From: an uncultured Rivibacter sp.
GTDB lineage: Bacteria; Pseudomonadota; Gammaproteobacteria; Burkholderiales; Burkholderiaceae
Assembly (NCBI GenBank): GCA_946481025.1
Contig: CAMLNA010000006.1
Span: 13,336-77,335 of the forward strand
Length of the DNA stretch: 64,000 bases
Direction of reading: 5' to 3'
The notes below the pieces were generated by a model. That model was not told where the DNA came from. It searched no databases and saw only the letters and a program-made list of their open reading frames with translations. How positions within the stretch are numbered: position 1 is the first letter of the stretch; every line of letters starts with the position of its first letter. Both the position numbers and the translations under genes were made by a program. This document shows positions 1 through 8,377 of the stretch, piece after piece.

Positions 1-2
1 GC

Positions 3-839
3 GCCTACCAGAGCTGGAAGTTCGTCAAGGACGCTTCGGGCGACTTCCAGCTCGTCAACGTCGGCAGCGGCATGTGCATCGACGTGACCGGCGGCTCCAC
101 CGCGGTCGGCACCGCCTTGCAGCAGTGGGGTTGCAGCGGCGGCACCTATCAGAAATGGACGCTGTCCGACCAGGGCGGAGGGCGCTTCGCGATCGCGTCG
201 AAGTACAACAAGCTGGTGCTGCAGGCCTCCGGTGGCGGCGTGGTGCAGTGGTCGTGGGCAGGCGCCGGCAACCAGCTGTGGACGTCACCCTCGGCCAATG
301 TCGTCGCCACAGGCCGCGGTCCGACGAGCGGCTCGGTCATCGCCTTCAAGTCCTTGCGTGACGGCAGCTGCCTGGGCGTTGAAGGCTTCAGCACCGCCAG
401 CGGCGCCAGGCTCAACGCGCAAGCCTGCGGCAGCACGGCGTTCCAGCAGTGGAAGGCCCTGAAGAGCGCCGACGGCGACTATCAGTTCGTGAACGTCGGC
501 AGCGGCCTCTGCATGGACCTGGCCGGCGCCTCGATTGCGCTGGGCACGCCGATCCAGCAATGGGGCTGCAGCGGTGGCACCTGGCAACGGTGGCAGGTGA
601 ACGCCGCCGGCGGCGGCCACTACTACGTGACCTCCAAGTTCAGCGGCCACGCGCTCGACGTGGACCTCTACAGCACCACCGGCCGCGTCATCCAGTGGAC
701 GTACAACGGCACGCCCAACCAGCAGTGGAGCGTCATCGGCGACACCGCGGCCCGGGCGGCGGTGTCGCCGATGACGCCCGTCGATGCGTCCGCGGTGCCG
801 AACATGACGTTCGGGCCGCAGGCCGGCATCGTGCACTGA
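3..839 (+). CDS. Ricin-type beta-trefoil lectin domain protein, 5'-truncated by window edge
   Basis: The reading frame is open from base 3 and the start lies outside the window, leaving 278 residues. Repeated Q-x-W motifs (QQWGCSGG twice, FQQWK, NQLW, NQQWSV) mark at least two R-type (RICIN) carbohydrate-binding beta-trefoil blocks. In bacteria such modules are normally C-terminal on secreted glycoside hydrolases, pectinases or proteases, so the missing N-terminus may carry a catalytic domain. The gene ends 57 bp before the convergent AraC-type regulator. That it is extracellular and binds plant polysaccharide is inferred from the family and the pectinolytic/Hrp context. Confidence 0.85.
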   Translation, partial: AYQSWKFVKDASGDFQLVNVGSGMCIDVTGGSTAVGTALQQWGCSGGTYQKWTLSDQGGGRFAIASKYNKLVLQASGGGVVQWSWAGAGNQLWTSPSANVVATGRGPTSGSVIAFKSLRDGSCLGVEGFSTASGARLNAQACGSTAFQQWKALKSADGDYQFVNVGSGLCMDLAGASIALGTPIQQWGCSGGTWQRWQVNAAGGGHYYVTSKFSGHALDVDLYSTTGRVIQWTYNGTPNQQWSVIGDTAARAAVSPMTPVDASAVPNMTFGPQAGIVH

Positions 840-896
840 CCGGCCGGCTCGCCGGCACTCGAGCCTGCGCGGCAGGGCCCGCGCCCGCCGGCCCCT

Positions 897-2372
897 TCAG
901 GCGCCCGGCATCTCCACACCATCGCCGGCACCGCGCAGCGTCTGCGTCGGCGTCTCGTCAAAGCGCGAGCGGTAGTTGTGGACCAGCGTCGAGCGGTTCC
1001 TCACGCCCCAGCGCGAGGCCACCTCCAGCACGCCGGCGTCGCCGGCCTGCCCCTGCAGCTCCTGGTGGATGTTCTCCACGCGGCGCGTGCGGATCAGCTC
1101 GGCGGGCGTGACGCCCAGGTGCGCGCGGAAGGCCAGCTGCAGCGCCCGCTCGGTCACGCCGATGTGCGCGGCGACCTGGCGCACCGAGAGGTTCTCGTCG
1201 GTGAGGTGCTCCATCATGTACTGGTAGGCGCGGCGGTAGCGCAGCGGCAGGCGCATCTTGGCCGCATCCCCGGCATCGGCCTGCCGCGCCTGCTGCAGGA
1301 AGGCCGGCGTGCGGCTGACCGCGGCATAGCTCTGGAGCGCCTGCACGGCCTGCTGCGTGTGATGGCGGTACATGCGCAAGGCGTCGATGTGGCGCCCCTG
1401 GTGCTGGTGCAGCTTGGCCAGGCAGTACTGCAGCTCGAGCGCGTAGCGGCTGCGGCGCATCTGCTGCTCGTTGAAGGTCAGCGGCGCCAGCAGGTCGGCG
1501 GCCGCACGCGGCGCGCCGCGGCCGATCAGCATCAAGGCGCCTTCGATGCGCGCCTGGGTTTCGGCCTCGGCCATGCGGCGCTCGCGCAGCCATGCGATGG
1601 CATCGCTGACCTGCGCGGCGGCTTCGGTGCCGACGCAGTCCTTGGCCAGCATGCGCTGCAGGAAGCGCATGCGCACGGCCACCAGCGGCGACCATGCCTG
1701 CACCGCCTGCGCGGCGGCACCGAGCTGCTGGTGCAGCAGCGCGTTGTCGAGCAGCTCCGATGCACCTTCCTTGAAGACGACGCCCAGCGCATGGTCGTCC
1801 AGCGCTTCGCCGGCACGCTCGCGGTGCAGCACCGAAAGCTCCAGCGCCAGGCATTCCACCAGCTGCGCGAAGCGCTCGTCGGCCAGCGTGGCCGCCAGCG
1901 TGCGCGCCACATCGATGGACTTCAGCGCACTGCGGCAGTCGCCGGCGCGGTGCATCGCGACGGCCGCGCAGGCCATGGCCTCGATGCGCGCTTCCACCGG
2001 TGCACGTGCATCGTCGGCCACGGCACCGCTGCATTCGAGGGCCCGGCCCGGGCGGTTCAGGTGGAGCAGCATGGCGGCCTGGTCCATCGAGCCGTACCAG
2101 CGCACCATGTGGCGCGAGATGCCTTCATAGCTCTTGAGCTGGCGCTGGAACAGCTCTTCGGCTTCTTCTTCCTTGCCGCAGGCGAGCATCACGCGGCCGA
2201 GCAGCTGGCCCAGCGCGGCGCGCTGGGGCGCGGCATCTGCCGAGGCCGGCAGGCGCTCGATGCGTTCACCCCCCAGGCGCAGCGCGCCGGGCAGGTCGCC
2301 TTCCAGAACCAGCCCGGCGATGTCGCGGTGCAGCGAGGCGGCTCTCAGTGATGTCAGTGCAAGCGAAAGCAT
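897..2372 (-). CDS. hrpB: AraC-family HrpB/HrpX-like T3SS master regulator
   Basis: 491 aa, close to the roughly 475 aa of Ralstonia HrpB and Xanthomonas HrpX. The first about 370 residues are alpha-helical and TPR-like. The last about 110 form an AraC double helix-turn-helix (core around VRQVAAHIGVTERALQ, then RWGVRNRSTLVHNYRSRF), the layout of the HrpB/HrpX subfamily. These activators bind PIP/hrpII boxes, and ten such boxes lie in this window in front of hrp genes, which supports the call. A GGAG ribosome site sits 6 nt before the ATG. No PIP box is seen in front of this gene. Whether HrpB or HrpX is the better name cannot be settled here. Confidence 0.87.
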   Translation of the reverse strand: MLSLALTSLRAASLHRDIAGLVLEGDLPGALRLGGERIERLPASADAAPQRAALGQLLGRVMLACGKEEEAEELFQRQLKSYEGISRHMVRWYGSMDQAAMLLHLNRPGRALECSGAVADDARAPVEARIEAMACAAVAMHRAGDCRSALKSIDVARTLAATLADERFAQLVECLALELSVLHRERAGEALDDHALGVVFKEGASELLDNALLHQQLGAAAQAVQAWSPLVAVRMRFLQRMLAKDCVGTEAAAQVSDAIAWLRERRMAEAETQARIEGALMLIGRGAPRAAADLLAPLTFNEQQMRRSRYALELQYCLAKLHQHQGRHIDALRMYRHHTQQAVQALQSYAAVSRTPAFLQQARQADAGDAAKMRLPLRYRRAYQYMMEHLTDENLSVRQVAAHIGVTERALQLAFRAHLGVTPAELIRTRRVENIHQELQGQAGDAGVLEVASRWGVRNRSTLVHNYRSRFDETPTQTLRGAGDGVEMPGA

Positions 2373-2533
2373 GGTATCTCCGGGGGTGCCCGCAGAGGGC
2401 GTTGTTCGATGGAGCTCATGCTAGGTTTGCCCCGCTCGTGAGGAATCACAACCGCTCTACGAAATCCTCACGAATCCTCTCTTCGTTGCTCATGACTTTC
2501 ACAAAAGTGGGGGTCAACCCGGAGGACAAAACG

Positions 2534-2570
2534 ACAAGGCCCGCCCGTCGAACGACGGAGCGGGCCTTGT
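2534..2570 (-). terminator. Rho-independent-like terminator after the glycine-rich secreted-protein gene
   Basis: Perfect 11-bp arms (ACAAGGCCCGC / GCGGGCCTTGT) enclose a second stem (CCGTCG-AA-CGACGG). Read on the minus strand, the hairpin is followed by a TCGTTTTG tract. It lies 24 bp past the stop of the leftward gene at 2595-3122. Confidence 0.75.
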
Positions 2571-2594
2571 GTGAGGCAGCGGGCTGCGCAAGCG

Positions 2595-3122
2595 TCAGTT
2601 GATCATGTCCTTGACACCGCTGCCGACACCCTTGATGGACTTGGCCACGGCGGTGTTCATGTCCTTCACCCCCTGGATCGCGGAGCTGACCAGCGTGAAC
2701 TCCATCTGCTTCTGGCTCTGATCGAACAGCGTCTGCATTTGCTTTTCCATGGTGGAGCCTCCCAGGTCCTTGGTCTGGTCGGTCTTGCTGGCCATGTTCT
2801 GAAACATCGTGCTGAGGTTGCTGCCGGAACCATCGGGGCCGCCGGGGCCGGTCGGGCCGCCACCGCCACCGCCACCGCCACCACCGCCGCCGCTGGGAGG
2901 CACCCCGTTGTAGGGGAGCAGCTGCGCCAGCGCGCCCAGATTGCCGCGCTGCTGCGGCGCCATGTCGTTGGATCCAGATTGCCTCAGCGTCACGCCATCC
3001 GGCGCTCCGCCCGCGGGCGCCTGACTGGGGCCTTGCGGCGTGCCTGTCTTCGCGAAGGCCTCGATGTTCTGGTTGATCAGCGCGTCGAGCTTGGGACTCG
3101 AGTTGACGTTGTTGATGCTCAT
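2595..3122 (-). CDS. Glycine-rich T3SS-associated protein; candidate Hrp pilin/needle subunit or harpin
   Basis: 175 aa from the ATG at MSINNVNSS; longer in-frame starts extend into unlikely upstream sequence. The protein is small and cysteine-free, with a run of about 12 consecutive glycines near residues 100-111. A C-terminal amphipathic helix (MEKQMQTLFDQSQKQMEF, then VSSAIQGVKDMNTAV) resembles the C-terminal helices of T3SS pilins and needle proteins. The composition also fits harpins of the Hpa1/PopA kind. It lies 83 bp downstream of the PIP-box-controlled gene at 3206-4003 and ends in a strong terminator, so it is probably the last gene of that unit. No homologue is recognised with certainty. 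Confidence 0.6.
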   Translation of the reverse strand: MSINNVNSSPKLDALINQNIEAFAKTGTPQGPSQAPAGGAPDGVTLRQSGSNDMAPQQRGNLGALAQLLPYNGVPPSGGGGGGGGGGGGPTGPGGPDGSGSNLSTMFQNMASKTDQTKDLGGSTMEKQMQTLFDQSQKQMEFTLVSSAIQGVKDMNTAVAKSIKGVGSGVKDMIN

Positions 3123-3205
3123 GGATGACTCCTGGTGAAGACTGCTGCGCAGTCGGTGAAGGCTCCCTTGGAAGGGTGTGCGCTCGATACGGTTGAGGTG
3201 GTGGT

Positions 3206-4003
3206 TCAGCCTTGCGACGTGGCCGGCAGCCCCTGTTTCCACCGCGCTGCGAACGCAGCCACGGTGGCCTGCATCTCGCCGGCAGAGCCGGCAAGCAGCG
3301 CACGGGCCACGACCCGGGCACCAACGTCGCGCGCCAGCCGCTCCGCCGAAGGCGTGAGCTGGAGCGCGGGTTCCTTGAGCACGTAGCGGGTGACGCAGCG
3401 CGCGCAGTCCCGCAAGGTGTTGCCGGCCAGCACGACCTGCGCGCCCGAGGCGTCGGCCCCGAGTCCGCAGCGGTTGCGCTCGACGAACTCCCTGAAGCGC
3501 GGCGACTCGGTCATCACGACCACGCCGCGCACTGCGGCCGGCGTGGCCTGCGACGACTCCGCCATGAAGCAGCGCGAGGTGTCGATCACGAGGCGCTGGC
3601 CGGGCACGTCGAAGTACAGCGGCTGCCCGAGCGGATCACCCAGCACCTGCGCGGCGCCGCTGGCGAGCCGGTGGTAGTCGGCCGTGTCGACATACACATG
3701 GTCGAACCGGCCCTTCAGGAAGAGGTTGATGTCGGGGCTGTGCAGCACGCCCCGGCCCTGCATGAGCTGGCCCAGGCGCAGCTGCAGTGCCTGGATGCTG
3801 AAGTAGCGCATCGTGAGCAGCGAGTCGCTGCAGTCGAGCACGCCGCTGGCGGCCTTCCAGATGGTGCCCATGCCGGCGTTGAGCTCTCTCACGCTCTCGC
3901 TGGGCAGGCCTTCTTCGCCCCGCACGACCGGGGGGTGCAGCATGGTGTGCGGCTTCAGCAGCAAGGCGCCACGCTCGGTGTTCGATTGAGCGACAGGTGG
4001 CAT
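3206..4003 (-). CDS. Unknown protein in the Hrp regulon
   Basis: 265 aa. No family is recognised; there is no signal peptide or membrane segment. The sequence looks soluble and mixed alpha/beta, with two notable segments (FDHVYVDTADYHRLAS and RCGLGADASGAQVVLAGNT). Cysteines are scattered (DCSDS, RNRCG, DCARC). A perfect PIP box lies 79 bp upstream on the same strand, so control by the HrpB/HrpX-like activator is likely. Position beside sctT, a chaperone and a pilin/harpin candidate suggests a T3SS accessory protein (SctK/HrpB4-like role?) or an effector. Neither can be shown from sequence alone. Confidence 0.7.
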   Translation of the reverse strand: MPPVAQSNTERGALLLKPHTMLHPPVVRGEEGLPSESVRELNAGMGTIWKAASGVLDCSDSLLTMRYFSIQALQLRLGQLMQGRGVLHSPDINLFLKGRFDHVYVDTADYHRLASGAAQVLGDPLGQPLYFDVPGQRLVIDTSRCFMAESSQATPAAVRGVVVMTESPRFREFVERNRCGLGADASGAQVVLAGNTLRDCARCVTRYVLKEPALQLTPSAERLARDVGARVVARALLAGSAGEMQATVAAFAARWKQGLPATSQG

Positions 4004-4081
4004 CTCGTTCGTCTCCGTTTCGTCCAGTAACGCTGATGCATCGGAGCATCAAGCCATGTGCGGGGTGGCAAGTGCCCGCAT

Positions 4082-4106
4082 GCGAAGTGCCATGAGCGCA
4101 AGCGAA
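4082..4106 (-). promoter_or_regulatory. PIP box (perfect) for the 3206-4003 gene
   Basis: Minus strand reads TTCGC-N15-TTCGC. A -10-like GATGCT lies 31 nt downstream (4045-4050), the spacing typical of HrpX-dependent promoters (YANNNT at 30-32 nt). Confidence 0.82.
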
Positions 4107-4120
4107 ACCATGCGCGTACC

Positions 4121-4609
4121 TCAGTGGAGGACAGCCTGCGTGCCGCCCGTGGCGGCCTCGCCGTGCAGCAGCGCCTGCAGCATGACCATGCCGACGCCGC
4201 CGGCGAGGTCCAGCGCCGTGACGGCATCGCGCGCGTCGTCGATCCATGCGACCGACTCGATCTGCAGCAGCCCTTCCGGGGAGGTGCCCAGGTACCAGCC
4301 GAGTTCGGCGAGCACCAGCGACTGCACGCTGAGCACCCGTTGCACCTCGGCGCCCATCACCTCGGCGCTCGACAGCGGCAGCAGCGTTTCAGTGCGCACC
4401 GCCGGCTTGCCGTCCATCAGCTGCAGGCGGCACATGAGCCCGGCCGGTCCGGTGATCAGGCGCGGGGCAACGAGCCCGGCACCCTGTGCGGGCGACAGGC
4501 CCAGGTGCATGGCCAGCTGCGAGAGAAAGTCGATCTGCGCCGTGGTCAGCGGCGGCAACGCAGCAGGAGCAACTCGCTTGCTTGCGACTGCGGCGGTGGC
4601 TTGTTCCAT
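4121..4609 (-). CDS. CesT/HpaB-like type III secretion chaperone
   Basis: 162 aa, small and acidic, in the size range of class I T3SS chaperones. The central region (RLQLMDGKPAV, then LLPLSSAEVM) alternates beta strands and ends in the hydrophobic helix AGGVGMVMLQALLHG, as in the Tir-chaperone (CesT) fold. AAAGGAGG precedes the ATG. It lies 92 bp downstream of sctT and is probably in the sctO-sctT unit. The client is unknown; one of the PIP-controlled candidate effectors in the window is a natural guess. A second HpaB-like chaperone occurs at 13465-13920. Confidence 0.65.
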   Translation of the reverse strand: MEQATAAVASKRVAPAALPPLTTAQIDFLSQLAMHLGLSPAQGAGLVAPRLITGPAGLMCRLQLMDGKPAVRTETLLPLSSAEVMGAEVQRVLSVQSLVLAELGWYLGTSPEGLLQIESVAWIDDARDAVTALDLAGGVGMVMLQALLHGEAATGGTQAVLH

Positions 4610-4701
4610 CAATAGGCCTCCTTTGCGGACGATTGCAAGCGTATGAAACGAATTGCTGCGTGCTGTAGTGGAATGCGCAGCGCTCGACTGCACGGCGAAG
4701 C

Positions 4702-5535
4702 TCAACGCGAGGGCGGCTGCAGCCACACGGTGAGGTCGCGCGCCATCGACTGCAGCGCGAGCTGCGGCTTCACCTGTTCGAAGAACACGGCCACCAGCAT
4801 CACCAGCATGAGCAGGGCGACCGCGCCCTTGATGGGCTGCCCGAGGTTGTTGGGCTCCAGCTTGTCGGCCGTCTTGGCGATGAGACCGATGCCCACGTCG
4901 ATGAGCAGCAGCACCATCACGACGGCGCTCGAGATCTTGACCACCGCCTGCATGTAGTTGGACACCTGCACCTGCAGGAAGCGTTCGAGCAGCTGCGACC
5001 ACTCGGGCATCAGCTTGTCCAGCGGCCACCAGTGGTACGACTCGAACAGCAGGCCCACCAGGACGATCATGCCGCCCAGCAGGTAGAAGCCGCAGATCGC
5101 CAGCTGCGACAGCAGGTTGCCCACCGGCGTGCTCTGCTCGCCGGAGAGCGGGTTGGTCTGCTGCACGTTGTTGTAGCCGGCCTGGTTGTCGATCATCACG
5201 CCCACGCCTTCGGCGATCCAGAAGACGGTGGAGATCGCATAGCCCAGCAGCAGGCCGATGAGGCCTTCCTTGGCGATCATGGCCAGCAGCGTGATGGTGG
5301 GCACGTTGTCCACCACGTGCAGCGGCTGCCCCGCCGCGATGAAGATGCCGATGGTGAGCGCGATGCCGTTGCGCACCACGCCCTGCAGCAGCTGGTCGTT
5401 GGTGACCGGCAGCACCAGCATCGCCACGTAGCCGCGCAGGCTGCACAAAGCCAGCAGCGTGAGCAGGCTCTTGGCCGATTCGCCGAGGTGGATCAGCGCT
5501 TCGGTGCCGGCCAGCGGATCGCCTGCGACCGCCAT
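4702..5535 (-). CDS. sctT: T3SS export gate protein SctT (HrcT/YscT, FliR family)
   Basis: 277 aa, polytopic inner-membrane protein with about six hydrophobic segments and the conserved FliR/YscT block IAEGVGVMIDNQAGYNN. SctT assembles with SctR and SctS into the export gate of the injectisome. The start codon lies 1 bp from the sctO stop, so the two genes are co-transcribed. The order hrpB7/sctO-hrcT matches group-2 hrp clusters. FliR of the separate flagellar system is at 54361-55122, so the two are distinct paralogues. Confidence 0.93.
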   Translation of the reverse strand: MAVAGDPLAGTEALIHLGESAKSLLTLLALCSLRGYVAMLVLPVTNDQLLQGVVRNGIALTIGIFIAAGQPLHVVDNVPTITLLAMIAKEGLIGLLLGYAISTVFWIAEGVGVMIDNQAGYNNVQQTNPLSGEQSTPVGNLLSQLAICGFYLLGGMIVLVGLLFESYHWWPLDKLMPEWSQLLERFLQVQVSNYMQAVVKISSAVVMVLLLIDVGIGLIAKTADKLEPNNLGQPIKGAVALLMLVMLVAVFFEQVKPQLALQSMARDLTVWLQPPSR

Positions 5536-5536
5536 G

Positions 5537-6055
5537 TCAAGCCGCCTCGGCGTGTGCGGCGGCAGCGCGCTGCGCAGCCAGCAGGCGCGCCACCGAGGCC
5601 TCTTCGGCCTCTTCGTCCTGCTGGTCGTCCTGCTCCAGCTGGATGGCCTGCAGTGCGGCTTCGAGCCGCTGCCTGCAACTGTCGAGCTGGCGTTCGCCGC
5701 GCTGGCGCGCCGCCTGCGCGGCCTTCAGCTGCTGGCGCGCCGCCTCGACCTGCTGCTCGGCCTGCCGCACCCGGCGGGTCGCGGCCACGGTCAGCTGCTC
5801 GGCGTCGGCCAGCAGGTGCTGCAGCGTCACCACGTCGCTGGCGCGGAACCCCTGGGTCGCCGAGGCCATGCCGATCAGCTTGTCGCGCTGCGCCTCTTCC
5901 TCGGCCCGGCAGCGGGCTTCGTCTTCGCTCACCCTCGACAGGTTGTCGACTTGTTCACGCAGCTGCTGGCGGCATGCGTTGAGCGCCTCGTCGAGCTGGC
6001 CGAGGCGGCGCTCCTTCAGCTTGACGAGCGTGCGCCAGCCCTTGGGGGTACTCAT
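5537..6055 (-). CDS. sctO: T3SS stalk protein SctO (HrpB7/YscO-like)
   Basis: 172 aa from MSTPKGWRT, almost entirely charged coiled coil rich in Gln, Ala, Arg and Glu (for example QLDEALNACRQQLREQVDNL), as in YscO/HrpB7/FliJ. These proteins form the central stalk between the ATPase and the export gate. The gene precedes sctT by 1 bp and follows a perfect PIP box 80 bp upstream. Its usual partner, the ATPase gene sctN, is not adjacent. Longer starts to 6376 lack coding character and would run across the promoter. Confidence 0.82.
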   Translation of the reverse strand: MSTPKGWRTLVKLKERRLGQLDEALNACRQQLREQVDNLSRVSEDEARCRAEEEAQRDKLIGMASATQGFRASDVVTLQHLLADAEQLTVAATRRVRQAEQQVEAARQQLKAAQAARQRGERQLDSCRQRLEAALQAIQLEQDDQQDEEAEEASVARLLAAQRAAAAHAEAA

Positions 6056-6135
6056 GGTGGTTCCTGCTGCTGCGCCGGTGGATTCACCGGCAGCGGCCAG
6101 CATGGACCGCGGCTTCGCCGGCCGGCGGCGGACAT

Positions 6136-6160
6136 GCGAACGCAGGCATGCCGTTGCGAA
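6136..6160 (-). promoter_or_regulatory. PIP box (perfect) for sctO-sctT
   Basis: Minus strand TTCGC-N15-TTCGC with -10-like CATGCT 31 nt downstream (6099-6104). The rest of the 263-bp gap 6056-6318 shows no gene. Confidence 0.85.
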
Positions 6161-6318
6161 CGTCGCGTGCCTGTCGAAAAAGGCACGCTTTCCGGCGGCG
6201 CCTCGGCGCCGACATAAGTTCGTCAAACGTTGGTCATGCGGGCCGCGGCGGCATCTTTGATCATGGTCAAGCCGATCTTGCGGAGCAGGACGGCCGGCTC
6301 CACGAAACGAGATACACC

Positions 6319-7458
6319 ATGCGCCAGCAGCTTCTATCGTCATTCTTCCTCGCAGCCCTTCTTGCGGCCGCCCCACCCGCCGCGACGGCCAAGGACAAGG
6401 TCTCTGGCGACACCATCGTGATCGGCCAGTCGGCGCCGTTCTCCGGCCCCTCCGCCCAGCTGGGCATGGACTTCAACCGCGGCGCGCGCGTGTACTTCCA
6501 GTCGGTGAACGACAACGGCGGCGTGAACGGCCGCAAGATCGAGCTGCGCGCCAAGGACGACAGCTACGACCCCCGACAGACCGTCAAGAACACCACCGAG
6601 TTCCTGGAGGACGGCCGCGTCGTCGCGCTGTTCGGCTACGTCGGCACGACGACCTCGATGGCCGCCCTGCCCCTGGTCAACGCCGCGCACGTGCCGTTCT
6701 TCGCACCGGCATCTGGAGCCGAGGTGTTTCGCCGCCCGCTGAATCGCAACGTGTTCAACGTGCGCGCCAGCTACCAGGACGAGGCGGACTACATCGTCGA
6801 CCAGCTCACCGTCACCGGCATCAAGAACATCGCGGTCTTCTACCAGCACGATGCCTACGGCGAAGCCGGCCTGGACGCCATGACCAAGGCACTGACCAAG
6901 CGCGGCAGCAAGGTGCACGCCTCCGCGTCGGAGGAGCGCCACAGCACGGAAGTGGCAGCCTCGGCCAAGAGCCTGCTGGCGGCCAAGCCCGGCGCGGTGG
7001 TGCTGGTCAGCACCTACGGCTCGGCGGCCGCCCTCATCAAGGAGATGCGCCATGCGGGCTATGGCGGTCAGTTCGTCAGCATGTCGTACGTGGGCGGCAA
7101 TGCGCTGGCCGACGCGCTGGGCCATGCCGGCGTGGGCGTCATCGTCTCGGAGATCGTGCCCTTCCCCTGGGGCGAGTCCACGCCGCTGCAGCGCGAGTAC
7201 GGCAAGGCCATGCAGAAAGCCGGTGAAGTGCGCCTGAGCTTCGGCTCCATGGAAGGCTATCTCGCCGCCAAGACGCTGGTCGAAGGGCTGCGCCGCGCCG
7301 GACCCGACCTCACCCGCGCCAAGCTGATCACGGCGCTGGAGACCCTGTCGAACTGGGACGCCGGCGGCCCGCGCATCTCGTTCTCGCCGGACAGCCGCAC
7401 CGGCTCGCATTTCGTCGAGATGACGATGATCGGCACCGGCGGCCGCTTCGTGCACTGA
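6319..7458 (+). CDS. ABC transporter substrate-binding protein, Leu/Ile/Val (Peripla_BP_6) type
   Basis: 379 aa with a signal peptide (hydrophobic LLSSFFLAALLAAA, cleavage near ATA-KDK). The mature protein has a classic type-I periplasmic-binding-protein start (DTIVIGQSAPFSGPSAQLG), plus VNDNGGVNGRKIELRAKDD and TVKNTTEFLEDGRVVALFGYVGTT. Such proteins deliver amino acids or small amides to a Liv/Urt-type permease, but no permease or ATPase gene is nearby, so this one is an orphan or acts in sensing. It diverges from sctO. The longer reading from 6148 was rejected because the signal peptide begins at this ATG. Confidence 0.9.
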   Translation: MRQQLLSSFFLAALLAAAPPAATAKDKVSGDTIVIGQSAPFSGPSAQLGMDFNRGARVYFQSVNDNGGVNGRKIELRAKDDSYDPRQTVKNTTEFLEDGRVVALFGYVGTTTSMAALPLVNAAHVPFFAPASGAEVFRRPLNRNVFNVRASYQDEADYIVDQLTVTGIKNIAVFYQHDAYGEAGLDAMTKALTKRGSKVHASASEERHSTEVAASAKSLLAAKPGAVVLVSTYGSAAALIKEMRHAGYGGQFVSMSYVGGNALADALGHAGVGVIVSEIVPFPWGESTPLQREYGKAMQKAGEVRLSFGSMEGYLAAKTLVEGLRRAGPDLTRAKLITALETLSNWDAGGPRISFSPDSRTGSHFVEMTMIGTGGRFVH

Positions 7459-7483
7459 CGGCCGCAGCGTTCACACCCTGCCG

Positions 7484-8143
7484 TCAATGCAACGGCGGGT
7501 TGGCGGCCGTGCTCTCGACCGCGGCGACCCACGGCAGCAGGCTCGAACGCAAGTCCCGCGGCAGCATGCGCCTTGCAATGGTCTGCGCCAGCCCGCTCGG
7601 GGCTTCGCGCAGCCCTCGCCAGCCACCGCCCTGCAACGCGATCAGCGCGTTCTCCACCACGGACAAGGTCTGCGGGTTCATGCGCCCCACTGACAACAAC
7701 GCGGAAACCAGGCTGCGGCGAGCCGCCTGCATCGCCTCGTCGAGCGGCCGGTCGTTGGCGCGGCGGCTGGTGCAGGCCTGCAGCGTCCAGCCCGACAGGC
7801 AGGCGGCGATGGACTCGCGCGAACGCGGCACCACGGCGAAGGCCCCGTTTCGACGCGCCCACAGGGCCTGCGTGGGGTGCACGTGGCTCGACAGCAGGAA
7901 CAGCAGCACCTGCGGATCCTCGGACCGCAACTGCCGCGCCAGCTGTGTGCCGGTGGTTCCGCAGGGCAACGGCGCGAAGTCGGCGACGACCCGCGTGTGC
8001 CGCCGCCCGCGCCACAGCCGCAGGCCTTCTTCGGCAGACGTCGCGACGTCCGCCCAGTCGATTTCGCCCGGCGCGACCTCGCGCGTGACCAGGAGCGCCC
8101 TGGTCACCACCGCTGCCGAGCCGTTTGTCTGCTTGTCCACCAT
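7484..8143 (-). CDS. Degenerate receiver-like protein in the Hrp regulon
   Basis: 219 aa. Residues about 15-115 follow a response-regulator receiver pattern: beta1 ALLVTREV, beta3 RVVADFAPLP with an Asp, beta4 VLLFLLSS, beta5 AFAVVPRS. The N-terminal acidic pair and the beta5 lysine are missing. The C-terminal half is helical with no recognised DNA-binding domain. A perfect PIP box with a correctly spaced -10 lies 86 bp upstream, so Hrp control is likely. It could be a phosphorylation-independent regulator, a partner of the HrpG-like protein, or an effector. It is convergent with the ABC binding-protein gene. Confidence 0.7.
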   Translation of the reverse strand: MVDKQTNGSAAVVTRALLVTREVAPGEIDWADVATSAEEGLRLWRGRRHTRVVADFAPLPCGTTGTQLARQLRSEDPQVLLFLLSSHVHPTQALWARRNGAFAVVPRSRESIAACLSGWTLQACTSRRANDRPLDEAMQAARRSLVSALLSVGRMNPQTLSVVENALIALQGGGWRGLREAPSGLAQTIARRMLPRDLRSSLLPWVAAVESTAANPPLH

Positions 8144-8228
8144 GTCGCGTCGAGAAGTCGCGCCCGCACGAGGTGCAGGCTCATGCAGGCCATCGTGAAC
8201 AAGAACGAGCCGCCCCGCTCGCCCGCGG

Positions 8229-8253
8229 GCGAAGCCGCGGCCACGGCCGCGAA
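8229..8253 (-). promoter_or_regulatory. PIP box (perfect) for the receiver-like gene
   Basis: Minus strand TTCGC-N15-TTCGC, with -10-like CACGAT (matching YANNNT) 31 nt downstream at 8192-8197, about 50 bp before the ATG. Confidence 0.8.
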
Positions 8254-8377
8254 CGGTCGGCAGGGGTGCCCCGCATCGGACCGTCATGAATTCGTCGGAG
8301 AAACAGCAAGCTTGCCGCGCCAAGCCGCCGCAACATTGCCGGCCATCCAGCAACCGCCATCGATGTAGAGGAAGGCC

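Noticed and set aside
2450..2490. CGAA repeats upstream of the AraC regulator as a PIP box
   Set aside because: The CGAA elements are too close together; spacing does not match N15.
7456..7486. Inverted repeat TGACGGC/GCCGTCA between the convergent ABC-binding-protein and receiver-like genes
   Set aside because: Stem of 7 bp with a 17-nt loop and no T-tract; could be a weak bidirectional terminator but not supportable.
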